A stretch of 64,000 nt of DNA from Saprospiraceae bacterium (GCA_022841745.1 JALHQW010000019.1:62001-126000); one strand, 5' to 3'. Counted from the first letter of the stretch, positions 52,241-61,094 are shown. Program-made: numbers and translations. The notes: generated by a model from the letters alone, not told the origin.

Positions 52241-52795
52241 TCAGCCTTCATACAAATAGCCTTGCTCGGGGTTGCGCCCTTTGACCCCCTTGAAATAGGC
52301 ATCAATCACTTTCATGTCGGCTGCCATGTCGCCCGTCGGGAAGAATGGCTCCCTGAATTCGACCACTTTTCGACCCCAGTCGAACCGGCACATCACGATG
52401 GCGGCTCCTCCTCCCATCGCTATATGGTAAAAACCAGTTTTCAGCTTGTCCACCCTGCCCCGGGTGCCCTCCGGTGAAATGACAGTGTGGAAGCGGGGCT
52501 CCTTTTTGTAGATTTCCACCAGCGTTTGCACGAAATTGGTACTACGGTTTCGCTCCACGGGGTAGCCTCCAAGTTTGTAGAACAGCCAACCGAAGGGAGG
52601 TTTGAATAAACTGCTTTTTGCGATGAAACGGATGTCAGTCCTTAGTACAGCCCGCACAAGGATACCCAGGGGGAAATCCCAGTTGGAGGTATGTGGTATC
52701 ACGATGATAATGACCTTGGGCAGTTCGGAAGCATATCGGCCTTCGATGCGCCAGCCGAACAGTTTCAAAATGAATTCGCTGATACGAGCAAGCAT
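52241..52795 (-). CDS. PlsC-like 1-acylglycerol-3-phosphate acyltransferase
   Basis: The protein has 184 residues. The HX4D motif H35-TSNW-D40 (IPHTSNWDFPLG) and the substrate motif E109-GTR (ISPEGTRGR) define a PlsC-type acyltransferase. It is shorter than classical PlsC and lacks a long N-terminal membrane helix; one hydrophobic stretch (KVIIIVI) is present. It would add a fatty acyl chain to a lipid intermediate at the inner membrane. Its leader holds palindromic element copy F between a -7 box and the ATG. Confidence 0.9.
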   Translation of the reverse strand: MLARISEFILKLFGWRIEGRYASELPKVIIIVIPHTSNWDFPLGILVRAVLRTDIRFIAKSSLFKPPFGWLFYKLGGYPVERNRSTNFVQTLVEIYKKEPRFHTVISPEGTRGRVDKLKTGFYHIAMGGGAAIVMCRFDWGRKVVEFREPFFPTGDMAADMKVIDAYFKGVKGRNPEQGYLYEG

Positions 52796-52805
52796 AATGA
52801 TTGGG

Positions 52806-52935
52806 CGTAACTGATTAGGAGGGTGTGGGAGGAAAGAAAAAATGAAATTTTTTCTCTCCTCCCACGTTTTGGAGTGTTTTTGGGGTAAAAATTTTCAATT
52901 TTTACCCCAAAAACATCCCTTATTAAGTAGTTACG
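52806..52935. repeat. dispersed palindromic element, copy F (best preserved)
   Basis: The ends cgtaactgattaggagggtgt and atcccttattaagtagttacg are inverted repeats. Hairpin 1 gggaggaaagaaaaaa and its complement span about 52828-52863. Hairpin 2 gtttttggggtaaaaatt with its near-perfect complement spans about 52875-52916. It ends 11 nt before the acyltransferase start, and the -7 box for that gene is 18 nt beyond the other end. Confidence 0.9.
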
Positions 52936-52952
52936 ATTGGGCTTATCTTGTC

Positions 52953-52960
52953 CAAAGATA
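52953..52960 (-). promoter_or_regulatory. candidate -7 box for the acyltransferase gene
   Basis: TATCTTTG on the minus strand is an exact TAnnTTTG match just outside element copy F. A transcript from here would carry the whole element in its leader. Confidence 0.55.
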
Positions 52961-53013
52961 CGTGCAACAGAGCGTTATTTATATGCGCATTGTTTGAATT
53001 TGCCATCATCAAT

Positions 53014-54087
53014 CTACCCCTCCTCCTGCATAGCCCTCATTTTTTCTGTATTTTCTGCAATCTGGAGCCCCTCTATGATTTTTCCAATTTCGCCCTCCAT
53101 CACCTGATCGAGGTTGTAAAGGGTAAGGTCAATGCGGTGGTCGGTGATACGGTTCTGCGGAAAGTTGTAGGTGCGAATCTTCTCGGAGCGGTCGCCCGAC
53201 CCGACGAGCGACTTGCGATGGGCGGCAATGGATGACTCCATCTTCTCCTTTTGCATCTCATATATTTTCTGGTAGAGCCTTTGCTCTGCAATTTCTTTGT
53301 TAGAGTGCTGCGAGCGTCCCTCTGTACATTCTACCACCACTCCAGTGGGTAGGTGAGTGAGGCGTACGCCTGACTCCGTTTTGTTCACATGCTGGCCGCC
53401 CGCACCACTTGAACGGAATGTATCAATCTTGAGGTCGGAGCGGTTGATGTTCACGTCTTCCATCTCCATCTTTGGCATGACGGCCACGGTGGCGGCGCTC
53501 GTATGCACACGGCCCTTGGTCTCAGTGTCGGGCACTCGCTGCACCCTATGTACGCCAGACTCGAACTTCATCTTCCCATAGACATCGGTGCCCCGGACTT
53601 CTACGGAAACCTCTTTGTAGCCTCCTACGGTGCCTTCATTTTCATAAAGTGGCTCGGTCTTCCAGCCCTGCGTCTCGAAATATTTGGTGTACATGCGGAA
53701 CAGGTCACCCGCAAACAGGCTGGCTTCGTCGCCGCCAGTGCCCGCCCGAACCTCGAATATGATGTCCTTACTGTCCTCGGGGTCACGGGGTATTAGCAGC
53801 GTTTTTAGCGCCTCCTCCAACTGCTCCCTGCGTGGCTCAAGTTCCTGTAGTTCGAGCTTGGCCATTTCCCGCAGTTCGTCGTCCTTTTCCCGGAGCAGTT
53901 CTTTGGCCCCTTCCAGGTTTTCCAACACTTTTTTGTAGTCCACGTAAACGTCAACCACCTCTTTCAGCTTGAAGTATTCCTTGCTGATTTTGGTGTAACG
54001 GGTCTGGTCGTTGACGATTTCAGGGTCGGACATTTGCTCCTCCAAGTTGATGAAGTTGTTGCGAATGGATTCGAGTTTATCTAACAT
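53014..54087 (-). CDS. prfA: peptide chain release factor 1
   Basis: The protein has 357 residues, the usual RF1 length. The catalytic GGQ is at 230-232 (SSGAGGQHVNKTESGVRLTH). The stop-codon-recognition tripeptide is P186-D-T188 in HRVQRVPDTETKGRVH, matching the PxT of RF1 rather than the SPF of RF2. It ends translation at UAA and UAG by triggering peptide release on the ribosome. It is transcribed divergently from tsaB, with 177 bp between them. Confidence 0.97.
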   Translation of the reverse strand: MLDKLESIRNNFINLEEQMSDPEIVNDQTRYTKISKEYFKLKEVVDVYVDYKKVLENLEGAKELLREKDDELREMAKLELQELEPRREQLEEALKTLLIPRDPEDSKDIIFEVRAGTGGDEASLFAGDLFRMYTKYFETQGWKTEPLYENEGTVGGYKEVSVEVRGTDVYGKMKFESGVHRVQRVPDTETKGRVHTSAATVAVMPKMEMEDVNINRSDLKIDTFRSSGAGGQHVNKTESGVRLTHLPTGVVVECTEGRSQHSNKEIAEQRLYQKIYEMQKEKMESSIAAHRKSLVGSGDRSEKIRTYNFPQNRITDHRIDLTLYNLDQVMEGEIGKIIEGLQIAENTEKMRAMQEEG

Positions 54088-54264
54088 GAGCTTTTTTTAG
54101 AATTTTGCGCCAGCAAACGGACGATGTGTTTTGTAAAATAGGACAGAAGCATTTGCCCGTGCCGGGCAACGAATAGGGTAGCGTAGCTACAAACAACGGT
54201 ACGGCAGGAGGGTTTTCATGTATGGCGCTTCGCAAAATGAGGTGCAAAACTAACAAAAACGGCA

Positions 54265-54969
54265 TTGAATACAACGGAACCATTGATTTTGAACATCGAG
54301 GCAGCAACAAGCGTCTGCTCGGTATGCTTGAGCCAGGGAGGCGAGGTGCTTTCGCTGCACGAGTCCACAGGGCAAAACGAGCACAGCAGGGTGATAACCT
54401 TGCTCATTGAGCGATGCATGGCCGATGCTGGGCTAAAGCTCACCGACTTGGATGCGGTAGCCGTAAGCGAGGGGCCGGGCTCCTACACTTCGCTCCGTGT
54501 TGGCTTTTCAACGGCCAAGGGGCTTTGCTTTGCATTGAATATTCCCCTGATTGCCGTCAGCACTTTGGCCTCATTGGCCCATGCAGCTTTTGAAGCGGTG
54601 AAGGACTCGTCTGCGCTTTACTGTGCGATGATTGATGCGAGACGCATGGAGGTTTATGCTGCCTTATTTGATGCAGATGGCAATGAGCTTTCGCCTCCCA
54701 CCCCGATGATTATTGACGACAGTTCTTTTGAAAGATACTTTTCTGAGGGTAAGAAAATCGTTTTCTGTGGAAATGGGACAGAGAAGTGCAAAACGGTTTT
54801 GACATCGGACTTGGCAACGTTCAGTGGTATTATTAACAATAATTCTTCGTACTTAGTCAAGGGTTCACTGATAGCTTTTTCACATAAGATTTTTGCAGAT
54901 ACTGCCTACGCAGTTCCGCACTATCTAAAGCCTCCAAATATCACCTCCGCAAGGCAAGTTTCTTTATAA
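54265..54969 (+). CDS. tsaB: tRNA threonylcarbamoyladenosine biosynthesis protein TsaB
   Basis: The protein has 234 residues. No ATG lies before the conserved LILNIEAATSVCSV, so the start is TTG at 54265 or possibly TTG at 54286. The TsaB signature is DAVAVSEGPGSYTSLRVGFSTAKGL, followed by ARRMEVYAA. TsaB pairs with TsaD and TsaE to make t6A37 in tRNAs that read ANN codons. It ends with the common short tail (PHYLKPPNIT). Confidence 0.94.
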   Translation: MNTTEPLILNIEAATSVCSVCLSQGGEVLSLHESTGQNEHSRVITLLIERCMADAGLKLTDLDAVAVSEGPGSYTSLRVGFSTAKGLCFALNIPLIAVSTLASLAHAAFEAVKDSSALYCAMIDARRMEVYAALFDADGNELSPPTPMIIDDSSFERYFSEGKKIVFCGNGTEKCKTVLTSDLATFSGIINNNSSYLVKGSLIAFSHKIFADTAYAVPHYLKPPNITSARQVSL

Positions 54970-55208
54970 ATCGCTGATAATCAGAAGCTAAAATTTCATA
55001 TAATAAAAAATTATACTTTTAATTTTCTTTGAATTTTAAAAATGTGCTTTTATTTTTGCCTTGATTTCACGCATTTTAAGCATTACAAAGGACTTACATC
55101 ACTTCGATTGGTATAGTTCTTGGATTGCAGGTATGAGGATTTTATTAATTTGAGAAAACTTGATGTTGGTTCAACAATTTTTTAACCAATTTTTAAAATA
55201 AAACATAT

Positions 55209-55547
55209 ATGAGAAAGCAAAAGAGCGAGACCATCGTGCTCAAGAAGGGAAAGGAGGAAATTCAACTCGACTACGCAGAGCTGCGCAAAGCCGTGTTGGT
55301 GCTCCGGGCCATCAATCACAAGCTCCGCCAACGTGTCATTGACTTGTTGGAAGAGAATGAGAAGATGACCGTCACCGACATCTACATCAAATTAAGGCTT
55401 GAACAGTCTGTGGCTTCCCAGCATTTGGCCATCCTTCGTAGGGCTGGCGTCGTCGCCACTGAACGCCAGGGCAAATTCATTTTTTACGGATTGGATAAGG
55501 ATCGCTTAGGGCAAATCTCCAAATTGGTGGAAGATTTGGCAGCCTAA
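55209..55547 (+). CDS. ArsR-like winged-helix regulator (first of a pair)
   Basis: The protein has 112 residues. The winged-helix part has AINHKLRQRVIDLLEENEK, TVTDIYIKLRLEQSVASQHLA and ILRRAGVVATERQGKFIFYGL, the ArsR pattern of helix-turn-helix plus beta-wing. No metal-binding cysteine motif (ELCVCDL) is present, so the signal is unknown. It is very similar to the next gene, which follows after a terminator-like hairpin. Confidence 0.9.
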   Translation: MRKQKSETIVLKKGKEEIQLDYAELRKAVLVLRAINHKLRQRVIDLLEENEKMTVTDIYIKLRLEQSVASQHLAILRRAGVVATERQGKFIFYGLDKDRLGQISKLVEDLAA

Positions 55548-55719
55548 TACCATTTACGGTGTTCTATTGAGCCTTATGCTGTAACGGCATGAGCTTGCTT
55601 GCTATAAATGGTAATCTAAAAATCCCCGGAATGAAAAAAATTTGACTAAACAGTGGACGGCCAACGTACACCTCTGCTTGGCCGATCCCCCAATTTTTAG
55701 ACTTGTAAGGCTTTTCAAA

Positions 55720-55758
55720 AAATGCTGTAAACCTCCCATAGGATTACAGCATTTTTTT
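55720..55758 (+). terminator. hairpin terminator between the ArsR-like genes
   Basis: aaatgctgtaa pairs perfectly with ttacagcattt around a 13-nt loop and is followed by a T-run. Confidence 0.8.
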
Positions 55759-55833
55759 ATAATTTTTTTGAAAAGATAAATATTAACCGCATATTTGCCC
55801 CACAACTTCGTTTTTGCCAAAAATTTGACTTCT

Positions 55834-56175
55834 ATGAGAAAGGCTAAGGTAAGCATCAACGATGACAAGCTTCAGTTGTCATCAGAGATACTAAGGGCGT
55901 TGGCGCATCCGCTGCGCATGCAAATACTTGAGTTCATTGACGAACACGAAAGTATCAACGTCAACAAAATCTACAATACCCTCAAGTTGGAACAGTCCAT
56001 CACCTCCCAGCACTTGCGCATCTTGCGTTCTGCTGGTATCGTTGAGACGGTACGTGACGGCAAGTTCATCCATTACAAGGTGGACTACGACAGGGTAAGC
56101 AATGCCATGAAGGCCATTGGTTATTTCCTGAGCACCTTCACCGGTGAGATCGAGGATGATGGAGAGGACCTGTAG
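55834..56175 (+). CDS. ArsR-like winged-helix regulator (second of a pair)
   Basis: The protein has 113 residues starting MRKAKVSINDDKLQL; a longer frame upstream reads non-conserved sequence. ILRALAHPLRMQILEFID, then VNKIYNTLKLEQSITSQHLRI and LRSAGIVETVRDGKFIHYKV closely parallel the neighbouring protein. The end is acidic (GEIEDDGEDL). No metal-binding cysteines are visible. The two regulators are probably a duplication with separate transcription. Confidence 0.9.
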   Translation: MRKAKVSINDDKLQLSSEILRALAHPLRMQILEFIDEHESINVNKIYNTLKLEQSITSQHLRILRSAGIVETVRDGKFIHYKVDYDRVSNAMKAIGYFLSTFTGEIEDDGEDL

Positions 56176-56259
56176 CGTAGTTTGTTGACACGACTAACTT
56201 GGGCGTACCTGTGGCGAGCCTTTTAGCCCAAGCAAAAAGCAGCATATTTTAAGTCGTTC

Positions 56260-57210
56260 TTACCCTTCAATAAACAAGGCTGATATCGAGCGGTGCTCGT
56301 GGGTGTTCCGTATTGCCCTCGCAAATAGCTTCGCTGTAGAGAGTACCTTTATCTTGTCCGGGCGCTTTGTCTGTGCGATGGGTATGGTATCGCATACGAG
56401 CAGCTCTTGCAGCGCGGATTTTTCGATGTTTTCGAAAGCCTTGCCTGACAGTACCGGATGCGTACAGATGGCCCTAACACTTTTTGCTCCTTCCTTCATG
56501 ATGATGTCAGCCGCTCTGCAAAGTGTGCCCGCCGTGTCAACTAAGTCATCCACCAAAATAACATCGGCACCCTTTACGTCGCCAATCACCGTCATTTCGG
56601 CAATCTCATTGGCCTTCTTTCGGTATTTGTCACAGATGACAAGGTTCTTCCCAAAATGCTTGGCATAAGTTCTTGCCCTTTTCACGCCGCCAACATCGGG
56701 CGAGGCAAATAGCGCATTGCTTAGATCCATTTTCTCTAGGTGCGGCATATAGATGGCTTCGCTCTTCAAGTGGTCAACGGGGATGTCAAAAAAGCCCTGT
56801 ATCTGGTCTGCGTGAAAATCCATGGTCATCACCCGGTTGGCTCCCGCAGCTTGCAGTAGCTCGGCAATCAGTTTGGCCGAAATCGGAACACGGGGTTTGT
56901 CCTTTCGGTCTTGGCGGGCATAGCCGAAGTAGGGTATAACCGCAGTGATGTACCCAGCCGAGGCACGTTTCACGGCATCAATCGTAAGCAGTAGCTCCAT
57001 TAAGTTTTCGGAGGGAGCAAAAGTGGACTGCACCAAAAACACATAGGCACCACGCACCGATTCGTTGACGACGGGTTGCATTTCACCGTCGCTGAAACGG
57101 TTCACCGAAATGTCGCCGAGGGGCTGCCCGTAATAGTCCGCTATTTTCTCTGCAAGATAGGTGGAGTTTGTTCCTGAGAATATTTTTACTTCAACCATAG
57201 CATTTGACAT
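56260..57210 (-). CDS. prs: ribose-phosphate pyrophosphokinase
   Basis: The protein has 316 residues. KIFSGTNSTYLAEKIADYYG, RFSDGEMQP, YFGYARQDRKDKPRVPISAKL, VMTMDFHADQIQGFFDIPVDHL and the PRPP loop VILVDDLVDTAGTL are all conserved. A second ATG at 57198 (MVEVKIFSG) is an equally good start. It converts ribose 5-phosphate and ATP to PRPP for nucleotide, histidine, tryptophan and NAD synthesis. A -7 box lies about 127 nt upstream. Confidence 0.97.
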   Translation of the reverse strand: MSNAMVEVKIFSGTNSTYLAEKIADYYGQPLGDISVNRFSDGEMQPVVNESVRGAYVFLVQSTFAPSENLMELLLTIDAVKRASAGYITAVIPYFGYARQDRKDKPRVPISAKLIAELLQAAGANRVMTMDFHADQIQGFFDIPVDHLKSEAIYMPHLEKMDLSNALFASPDVGGVKRARTYAKHFGKNLVICDKYRKKANEIAEMTVIGDVKGADVILVDDLVDTAGTLCRAADIIMKEGAKSVRAICTHPVLSGKAFENIEKSALQELLVCDTIPIAQTKRPDKIKVLSTAKLFARAIRNTHEHRSISALFIEG

Positions 57211-57336
57211 AGTTTCAGATTGGCAGGGGGTGGGTTTGCTTGAATAAAATGCCTTGGAAATCCATTGAATGAAATATTGCCAGAATTGCCATTGGCGGTT
57301 TTCTCACCTGCAAAGCCCATAATTGTGTTGATGCTG

Positions 57337-57344
57337 CAAAAGTA
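57337..57344 (-). promoter_or_regulatory. candidate -7 box for prs
   Basis: TACTTTTG on the minus strand is an exact TAnnTTTG match in the 190-bp gap between the VWA gene and prs. Confidence 0.5.
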
Positions 57345-57401
57345 GAAATTCTTTGCTCATCACCGGGAGGTGAATTCAAGGCAAAACTTGTTTCAATCCC
57401 T

Positions 57402-58517
57402 TTACTGGGTTGCCCAGTGGCTCAAATCTTTTTTGGCGATGGCTGCCTCCATCAATTCTGGAAACCTGTCAGGCGTGCAGGCAAAGCTTGGAACGTCGAG
57501 GGAAGCGAGGTTGGCCGCCATGGATTTATCAAAAGATGGCGCACCCTTATCGTCCAGCGCTAAGAGTACTATTAGGTTCACGCCCGAGGCTTTCACGGCT
57601 GCGGCTTTCTTGACCAACTCTTCTTGGTTCCCTCCTTCATAAAGGTCGCTGATTAAAACCAAGATGGTATCGCTTGGAACTTGAATCAATCCTTGTGCGT
57701 AGCCCATCGCCTTGTTGATGTCCGTGCCACCGCCAAGTTGGGTGCCGAACAACAAGTCAACAGGGTCTTTCAGGTCATTGGTCAAGTCAACTACTGCCGT
57801 ATCGAAAGCGATGAAATATGTTCGAATAGATTTCAGGGAGGCCATGATGGCCCCCATCACCCCGGCATAAACCACTGAAGCCGCCATGGAGCCGCTTTGG
57901 TCAACGAGCAATATCACATGCTTCAATGATTGGCCTTTTCGGCCGTGCCCGATGATGGTCTCAGGTATGATCGTCTGGTAATCGGGTTGGTAGTGCTTGA
58001 GGTTCAAGCGGATGGTACGATTCCAGTCCACCTCGTTGAGTTTTGGCCTTCTGTTGCGCACCGAGCGGTTCAATGCGCCTTCTATTGCTTGCCGCAATGG
58101 GTTCCGCATTTTTCGCTCCAACTCCTCCACTACCTTCTTAATGACCATCCGTGCGGTTTCCTTCGTCTTCTGCGGCATGATCTTGTTCAAGGACAGCATG
58201 GTGGCAACAAGGCTGACATCCGGCTCAACCATTTGCAAGAGTTCTGGTTCCAAGAGCAGCCGTTGAAGCTGAAGTCGTTCCACAGCGTCTTTCTGCATAA
58301 CTTGTACGACTGTTGTTGGAAAATACTGCCTTATGTCACCCAACCACCGGTTGACATTGGGAGATGATGCACCGAGTCCCCCCTTTCGCTCTGTGTTGTA
58401 CAATGCCTCCAGCACATTGTCCATACCGGCAGCACCTGCCTCTAAGCCTACCTCCCCTTCTGGGTCAGCTTGCTTGCCGAGTATCAATCGCCATTTTTGT
58501 AAACGGGTATCTTCCAT
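57402..58517 (-). CDS. VWA-domain (CoxE-like) protein
   Basis: The protein has 371 residues without signal peptide. The N-terminal half is helical. The von Willebrand A domain (about 200-360) has the MIDAS motif LLVDQSGSMAASV and the later LGGGTDINKAM (Thr) and VLISDLYEGG (Asp). It ends DLSHWATQ. Such cytoplasmic VWA proteins usually work with a MoxR-type AAA ATPase as a metal-insertion or folding machine, but no ATPase gene is adjacent here. The promoter was not found. Confidence 0.9.
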   Translation of the reverse strand: MEDTRLQKWRLILGKQADPEGEVGLEAGAAGMDNVLEALYNTERKGGLGASSPNVNRWLGDIRQYFPTTVVQVMQKDAVERLQLQRLLLEPELLQMVEPDVSLVATMLSLNKIMPQKTKETARMVIKKVVEELERKMRNPLRQAIEGALNRSVRNRRPKLNEVDWNRTIRLNLKHYQPDYQTIIPETIIGHGRKGQSLKHVILLVDQSGSMAASVVYAGVMGAIMASLKSIRTYFIAFDTAVVDLTNDLKDPVDLLFGTQLGGGTDINKAMGYAQGLIQVPSDTILVLISDLYEGGNQEELVKKAAAVKASGVNLIVLLALDDKGAPSFDKSMAANLASLDVPSFACTPDRFPELMEAAIAKKDLSHWATQ

Positions 58518-58642
58518 GAGGGTAAAATTAGCAATGTTGCGGTATTCTTAATTTTATTAAACTATAATTAAATACGTTAAAATTTTATATATTTTATACC
58601 CTTTCCATTCGCTACTCATCGGCTTTTTAGCATAAGTCTTGC

Positions 58643-58650
58643 TACTTTTG
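58643..58650 (+). promoter_or_regulatory. candidate -7 box for thrB
   Basis: TACTTTTG is an exact TAnnTTTG match, 25 nt before palindromic element copy G and 162 nt before the thrB ATG. Confidence 0.55.
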
Positions 58651-58675
58651 GGCTTGCTTTGAAACAACAAATAAA

Positions 58676-58802
58676 GCAACTGGTCAGCAGGGGATGTTTT
58701 TGGGTAAAATTGAAAATTTTTACCCAAAAACACACCCATATCTGGGAGGGGGGAAAAAATGAATTCCCCCCCCCCCTTCCAGAGACCCTCCTAAGTAGTT
58801 AC
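58676..58802. repeat. dispersed palindromic element, copy G
   Basis: The left end is gcaactggtcagcaggggatg and the right end is agaccctcctaagtagttac. Hairpin 2 (gtttttgggtaaaattg and its complement) comes first, at about 58695-58732. Hairpin 1 (gggaggggggaaaaaat and a stretch with 11 C in a row) follows at about 58744-58779. It ends 9 nt before the thrB start. Confidence 0.85.
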
Positions 58803-58811
58803 CCAATAAAT

Positions 58812-59744
58812 ATGCAATCAGGAATTAAAGTATTTGCTCCAGCGTCGGTAGGCAATGCGGCAGTCGGGTTTGATATAATGGGATTCGCCTTGGAGCAACC
58901 GGGTGACGAAATCATTGTTCGCTTTAGCGATACACCTGGCCTGCGCATTACGCTCATCTCAGGAGCGCAGGGCAAGCTCCCTTACGACCCACAAAAAAAC
59001 ACTGCTGGTTTTGCTGCGCTGAAACTGCTCGAACACTTGGGCGAAACAGGCCGTGGTATCGAAATGGAACTGCACAAGAAAATGCCCATTGGTAGCGGCT
59101 TGGGCAGCAGTGCGGCCAGTGCAGTGGCTGGCGTAATGGCCATCAACGAGCTACTAAAAAGGCCGCTTGAAAAAAGGGAGCTATTACCCTTTGCCCTGCA
59201 GGGTGAGTATCTTGCATCGGGCGGCTGGCATGCCGACAATGTGGCGCCTTCATTGATGGGTGGGCTGGTGCTCATCCGTGACAACGAGACAATGGACTTC
59301 CACCGACTGCCGATGCCAAGGGGCATTTACGCCACCGTTGTTTATCCGCATGTTGAGGTCTTGACCAAGGATGCCCGAAGCATCTTGAGCGATGCCGTGC
59401 CATTGAAAAAGTTCATCCAACAAAGCGCCAATCTTGGAGCTTTCATCATCGGGCTTTACAACTCGGATATTTCACTTATCGGCAGGGCTTTGCAGGACGT
59501 TGTCATTGAGCCACAGCGGGCGAAACTGATACCTCATTTTTACGAGGTGAAAGAAGCGGTGATGAACGCTGGGGCATTGGGTTGCAGCATCTCTGGTGCT
59601 GGGCCTTCCATATTTGCTTTGAGCGCAAATAGCCTTATTGCCGAGGAAGTAGGCGAGGCCATGAAACGGGTTTATTCCCAATCCAAAATAGGGCATGATC
59701 TTTACGTTTCACCCATCAACCAAGAAGGCGCCATCAAGTGCTGA
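58812..59744 (+). CDS. thrB: homoserine kinase
   Basis: The protein has 310 residues. The start MQSGIKVFAPASVGNAAVGFD is conserved in ThrB; the longer open frame upstream only translates the palindromic element. The GHMP kinase ATP motif is MPIGSGLGSSAASAVAG, and the C-terminal motif is GCSISGAGPSIFAL. It phosphorylates homoserine for threonine synthesis. thrC follows after 45 nt, so they are likely one operon. The usual fused aspartokinase (thrA) is not in the window. Confidence 0.97.
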   Translation: MQSGIKVFAPASVGNAAVGFDIMGFALEQPGDEIIVRFSDTPGLRITLISGAQGKLPYDPQKNTAGFAALKLLEHLGETGRGIEMELHKKMPIGSGLGSSAASAVAGVMAINELLKRPLEKRELLPFALQGEYLASGGWHADNVAPSLMGGLVLIRDNETMDFHRLPMPRGIYATVVYPHVEVLTKDARSILSDAVPLKKFIQQSANLGAFIIGLYNSDISLIGRALQDVVIEPQRAKLIPHFYEVKEAVMNAGALGCSISGAGPSIFALSANSLIAEEVGEAMKRVYSQSKIGHDLYVSPINQEGAIKC

Positions 59745-59789
59745 TTATCCATTTTAGCTGAATCATAACCCCGCACCAATATTTTCACC

Positions 59790-61094
59790 ATGCGCTTATA
59801 CAGTACCAAAAGCAAGGAAAGCTTTGTCTCTTTGGAGGAAGCCGTCTTCAAGGGACTGCCCGACGACAATGGGCTTTACATGCCAGAAGCGATCCCAAAG
59901 TTGCCTGATGCTTTCCTAAAGAACCTAATAAGCCATTCCTTTCAGGACATTGGATTTGAGGTTTGTAAACATCTGTTCCAAGGTGTTATTCCAGACGATG
60001 ATCTCCGTTCCATCATTGAAAACGCCATCAACTTCCCCGCACCCGTGGTCAGGCTTGACGACGAGACATACGTCTTGGAGTTGTTCCACGGCCCATCCTT
60101 GGCCTTCAAGGATTTCGGAGCGAGGTTTATGGCACAGATGATGAGCTATTTTAACTTGGGCAATAACCGTGAATTGGTCATACTCGTAGCTACTTCTGGC
60201 GATACTGGCGGGGCAGTTGCGGCAGGGTTTTACAAGACGCCCGGTATAAAAGTGGTTGTCCTCTACCCTTCCGGCAAGGTCAGCCATTTGCAGGAAAAGC
60301 AATTGACAACCCTCGGCGAGAACATCACGGCCATTGAGGTTGACGGCACTTTCGACGACTGCCAAGCGCTAGTCAAGCAGGCGTTTTTGGACAAGGACTT
60401 GACAAAGAATATCAGACTAAGTTCTGCCAATTCCATCAATATAGCACGCCTCATTCCTCAGTCCTTTTACTATTTCGAGGCGTATAAGCAACTGCCTGAA
60501 GATAGACGCCCGGTCGTTTTCTGTGTACCAAGCGGCAACTTTGGCAACCTAACCGCGGGCCTTTTTGCAAAAAAAATGGGACTGCCTGTGCATCAGTTCA
60601 TCGCTGCGACCAATGCCAATGATATTGTTCCCGCTTATTTGAACACTGGCGAGTACCAGCCAAAGCCATCCGTTCCTACCCTCTCTAATGCTATGGATGT
60701 AGGCAATCCATCCAATTTTGCAAGAATGTTCGATCTGTTTGGTTCCACGTGGAACAATTTCAAGCAAGATTTAAAAGGCTACGCCTACTCCGATTCACAG
60801 ACAGAAGCGGCAATGCGGCAGGTGTTTTCTGAGTATCAGTACGTCATAGACCCGCACGGGGCTGTCGGCATTTTGGCGCTTCGAGAATATCAGGCTGCTG
60901 CCAAAGCTTCCATAAAAGGGGTGGTTTTGGAGACGGCGCACCCTGCCAAGTTCTTGCCGGATGTGGAACGGATACTTGGCAGGAAGGTAGATGTGCCTGA
61001 TAGGTTGGCTGAGTTGGCGGAAAGGGAAAAACTTGCTGTTCGGCTTGGGGCTGACTTCGGGTCTTTCAAGGAATGGCTGGCTGCCAATTACTGA
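59790..61094 (+). CDS. thrC: threonine synthase
   Basis: The protein has 434 residues. The PLP lysine is K107 in FHGPSLAFKDFGARFM. The other hallmarks are ATSGDTGGAVA, VVLYPSGKVSHLQEKQL, RLSSANSINIARLIPQS, CVPSGNFGNLTAGLFA and VLETAHPAKF. It converts O-phosphohomoserine to threonine. A parS-like palindrome lies in its coding region at 60742-60755 (GSTWNNF), with a second just after its stop. A hairpin terminator follows. Confidence 0.97.
   Translation: MRLYSTKSKESFVSLEEAVFKGLPDDNGLYMPEAIPKLPDAFLKNLISHSFQDIGFEVCKHLFQGVIPDDDLRSIIENAINFPAPVVRLDDETYVLELFHGPSLAFKDFGARFMAQMMSYFNLGNNRELVILVATSGDTGGAVAAGFYKTPGIKVVVLYPSGKVSHLQEKQLTTLGENITAIEVDGTFDDCQALVKQAFLDKDLTKNIRLSSANSINIARLIPQSFYYFEAYKQLPEDRRPVVFCVPSGNFGNLTAGLFAKKMGLPVHQFIAATNANDIVPAYLNTGEYQPKPSVPTLSNAMDVGNPSNFARMFDLFGSTWNNFKQDLKGYAYSDSQTEAAMRQVFSEYQYVIDPHGAVGILALREYQAAAKASIKGVVLETAHPAKFLPDVERILGRKVDVPDRLAELAEREKLAVRLGADFGSFKEWLAANY
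60742..60755. promoter_or_regulatory. parS-like palindrome inside thrC
   Basis: GTTCCACGTGGAAC is a perfect 14-bp palindrome close to the ParB-binding parS consensus (TGTTTCACGTGAAACA; B. subtilis sites include TGTTCCACGTGAAACA). It is flanked by G and A instead of T and A. Confidence 0.5.

Noticed and set aside
58659-58811. 51-residue N-terminal extension of ThrB
   Set aside because: The extension is the translation of palindromic element copy G, and the conserved ThrB start is at 58812.
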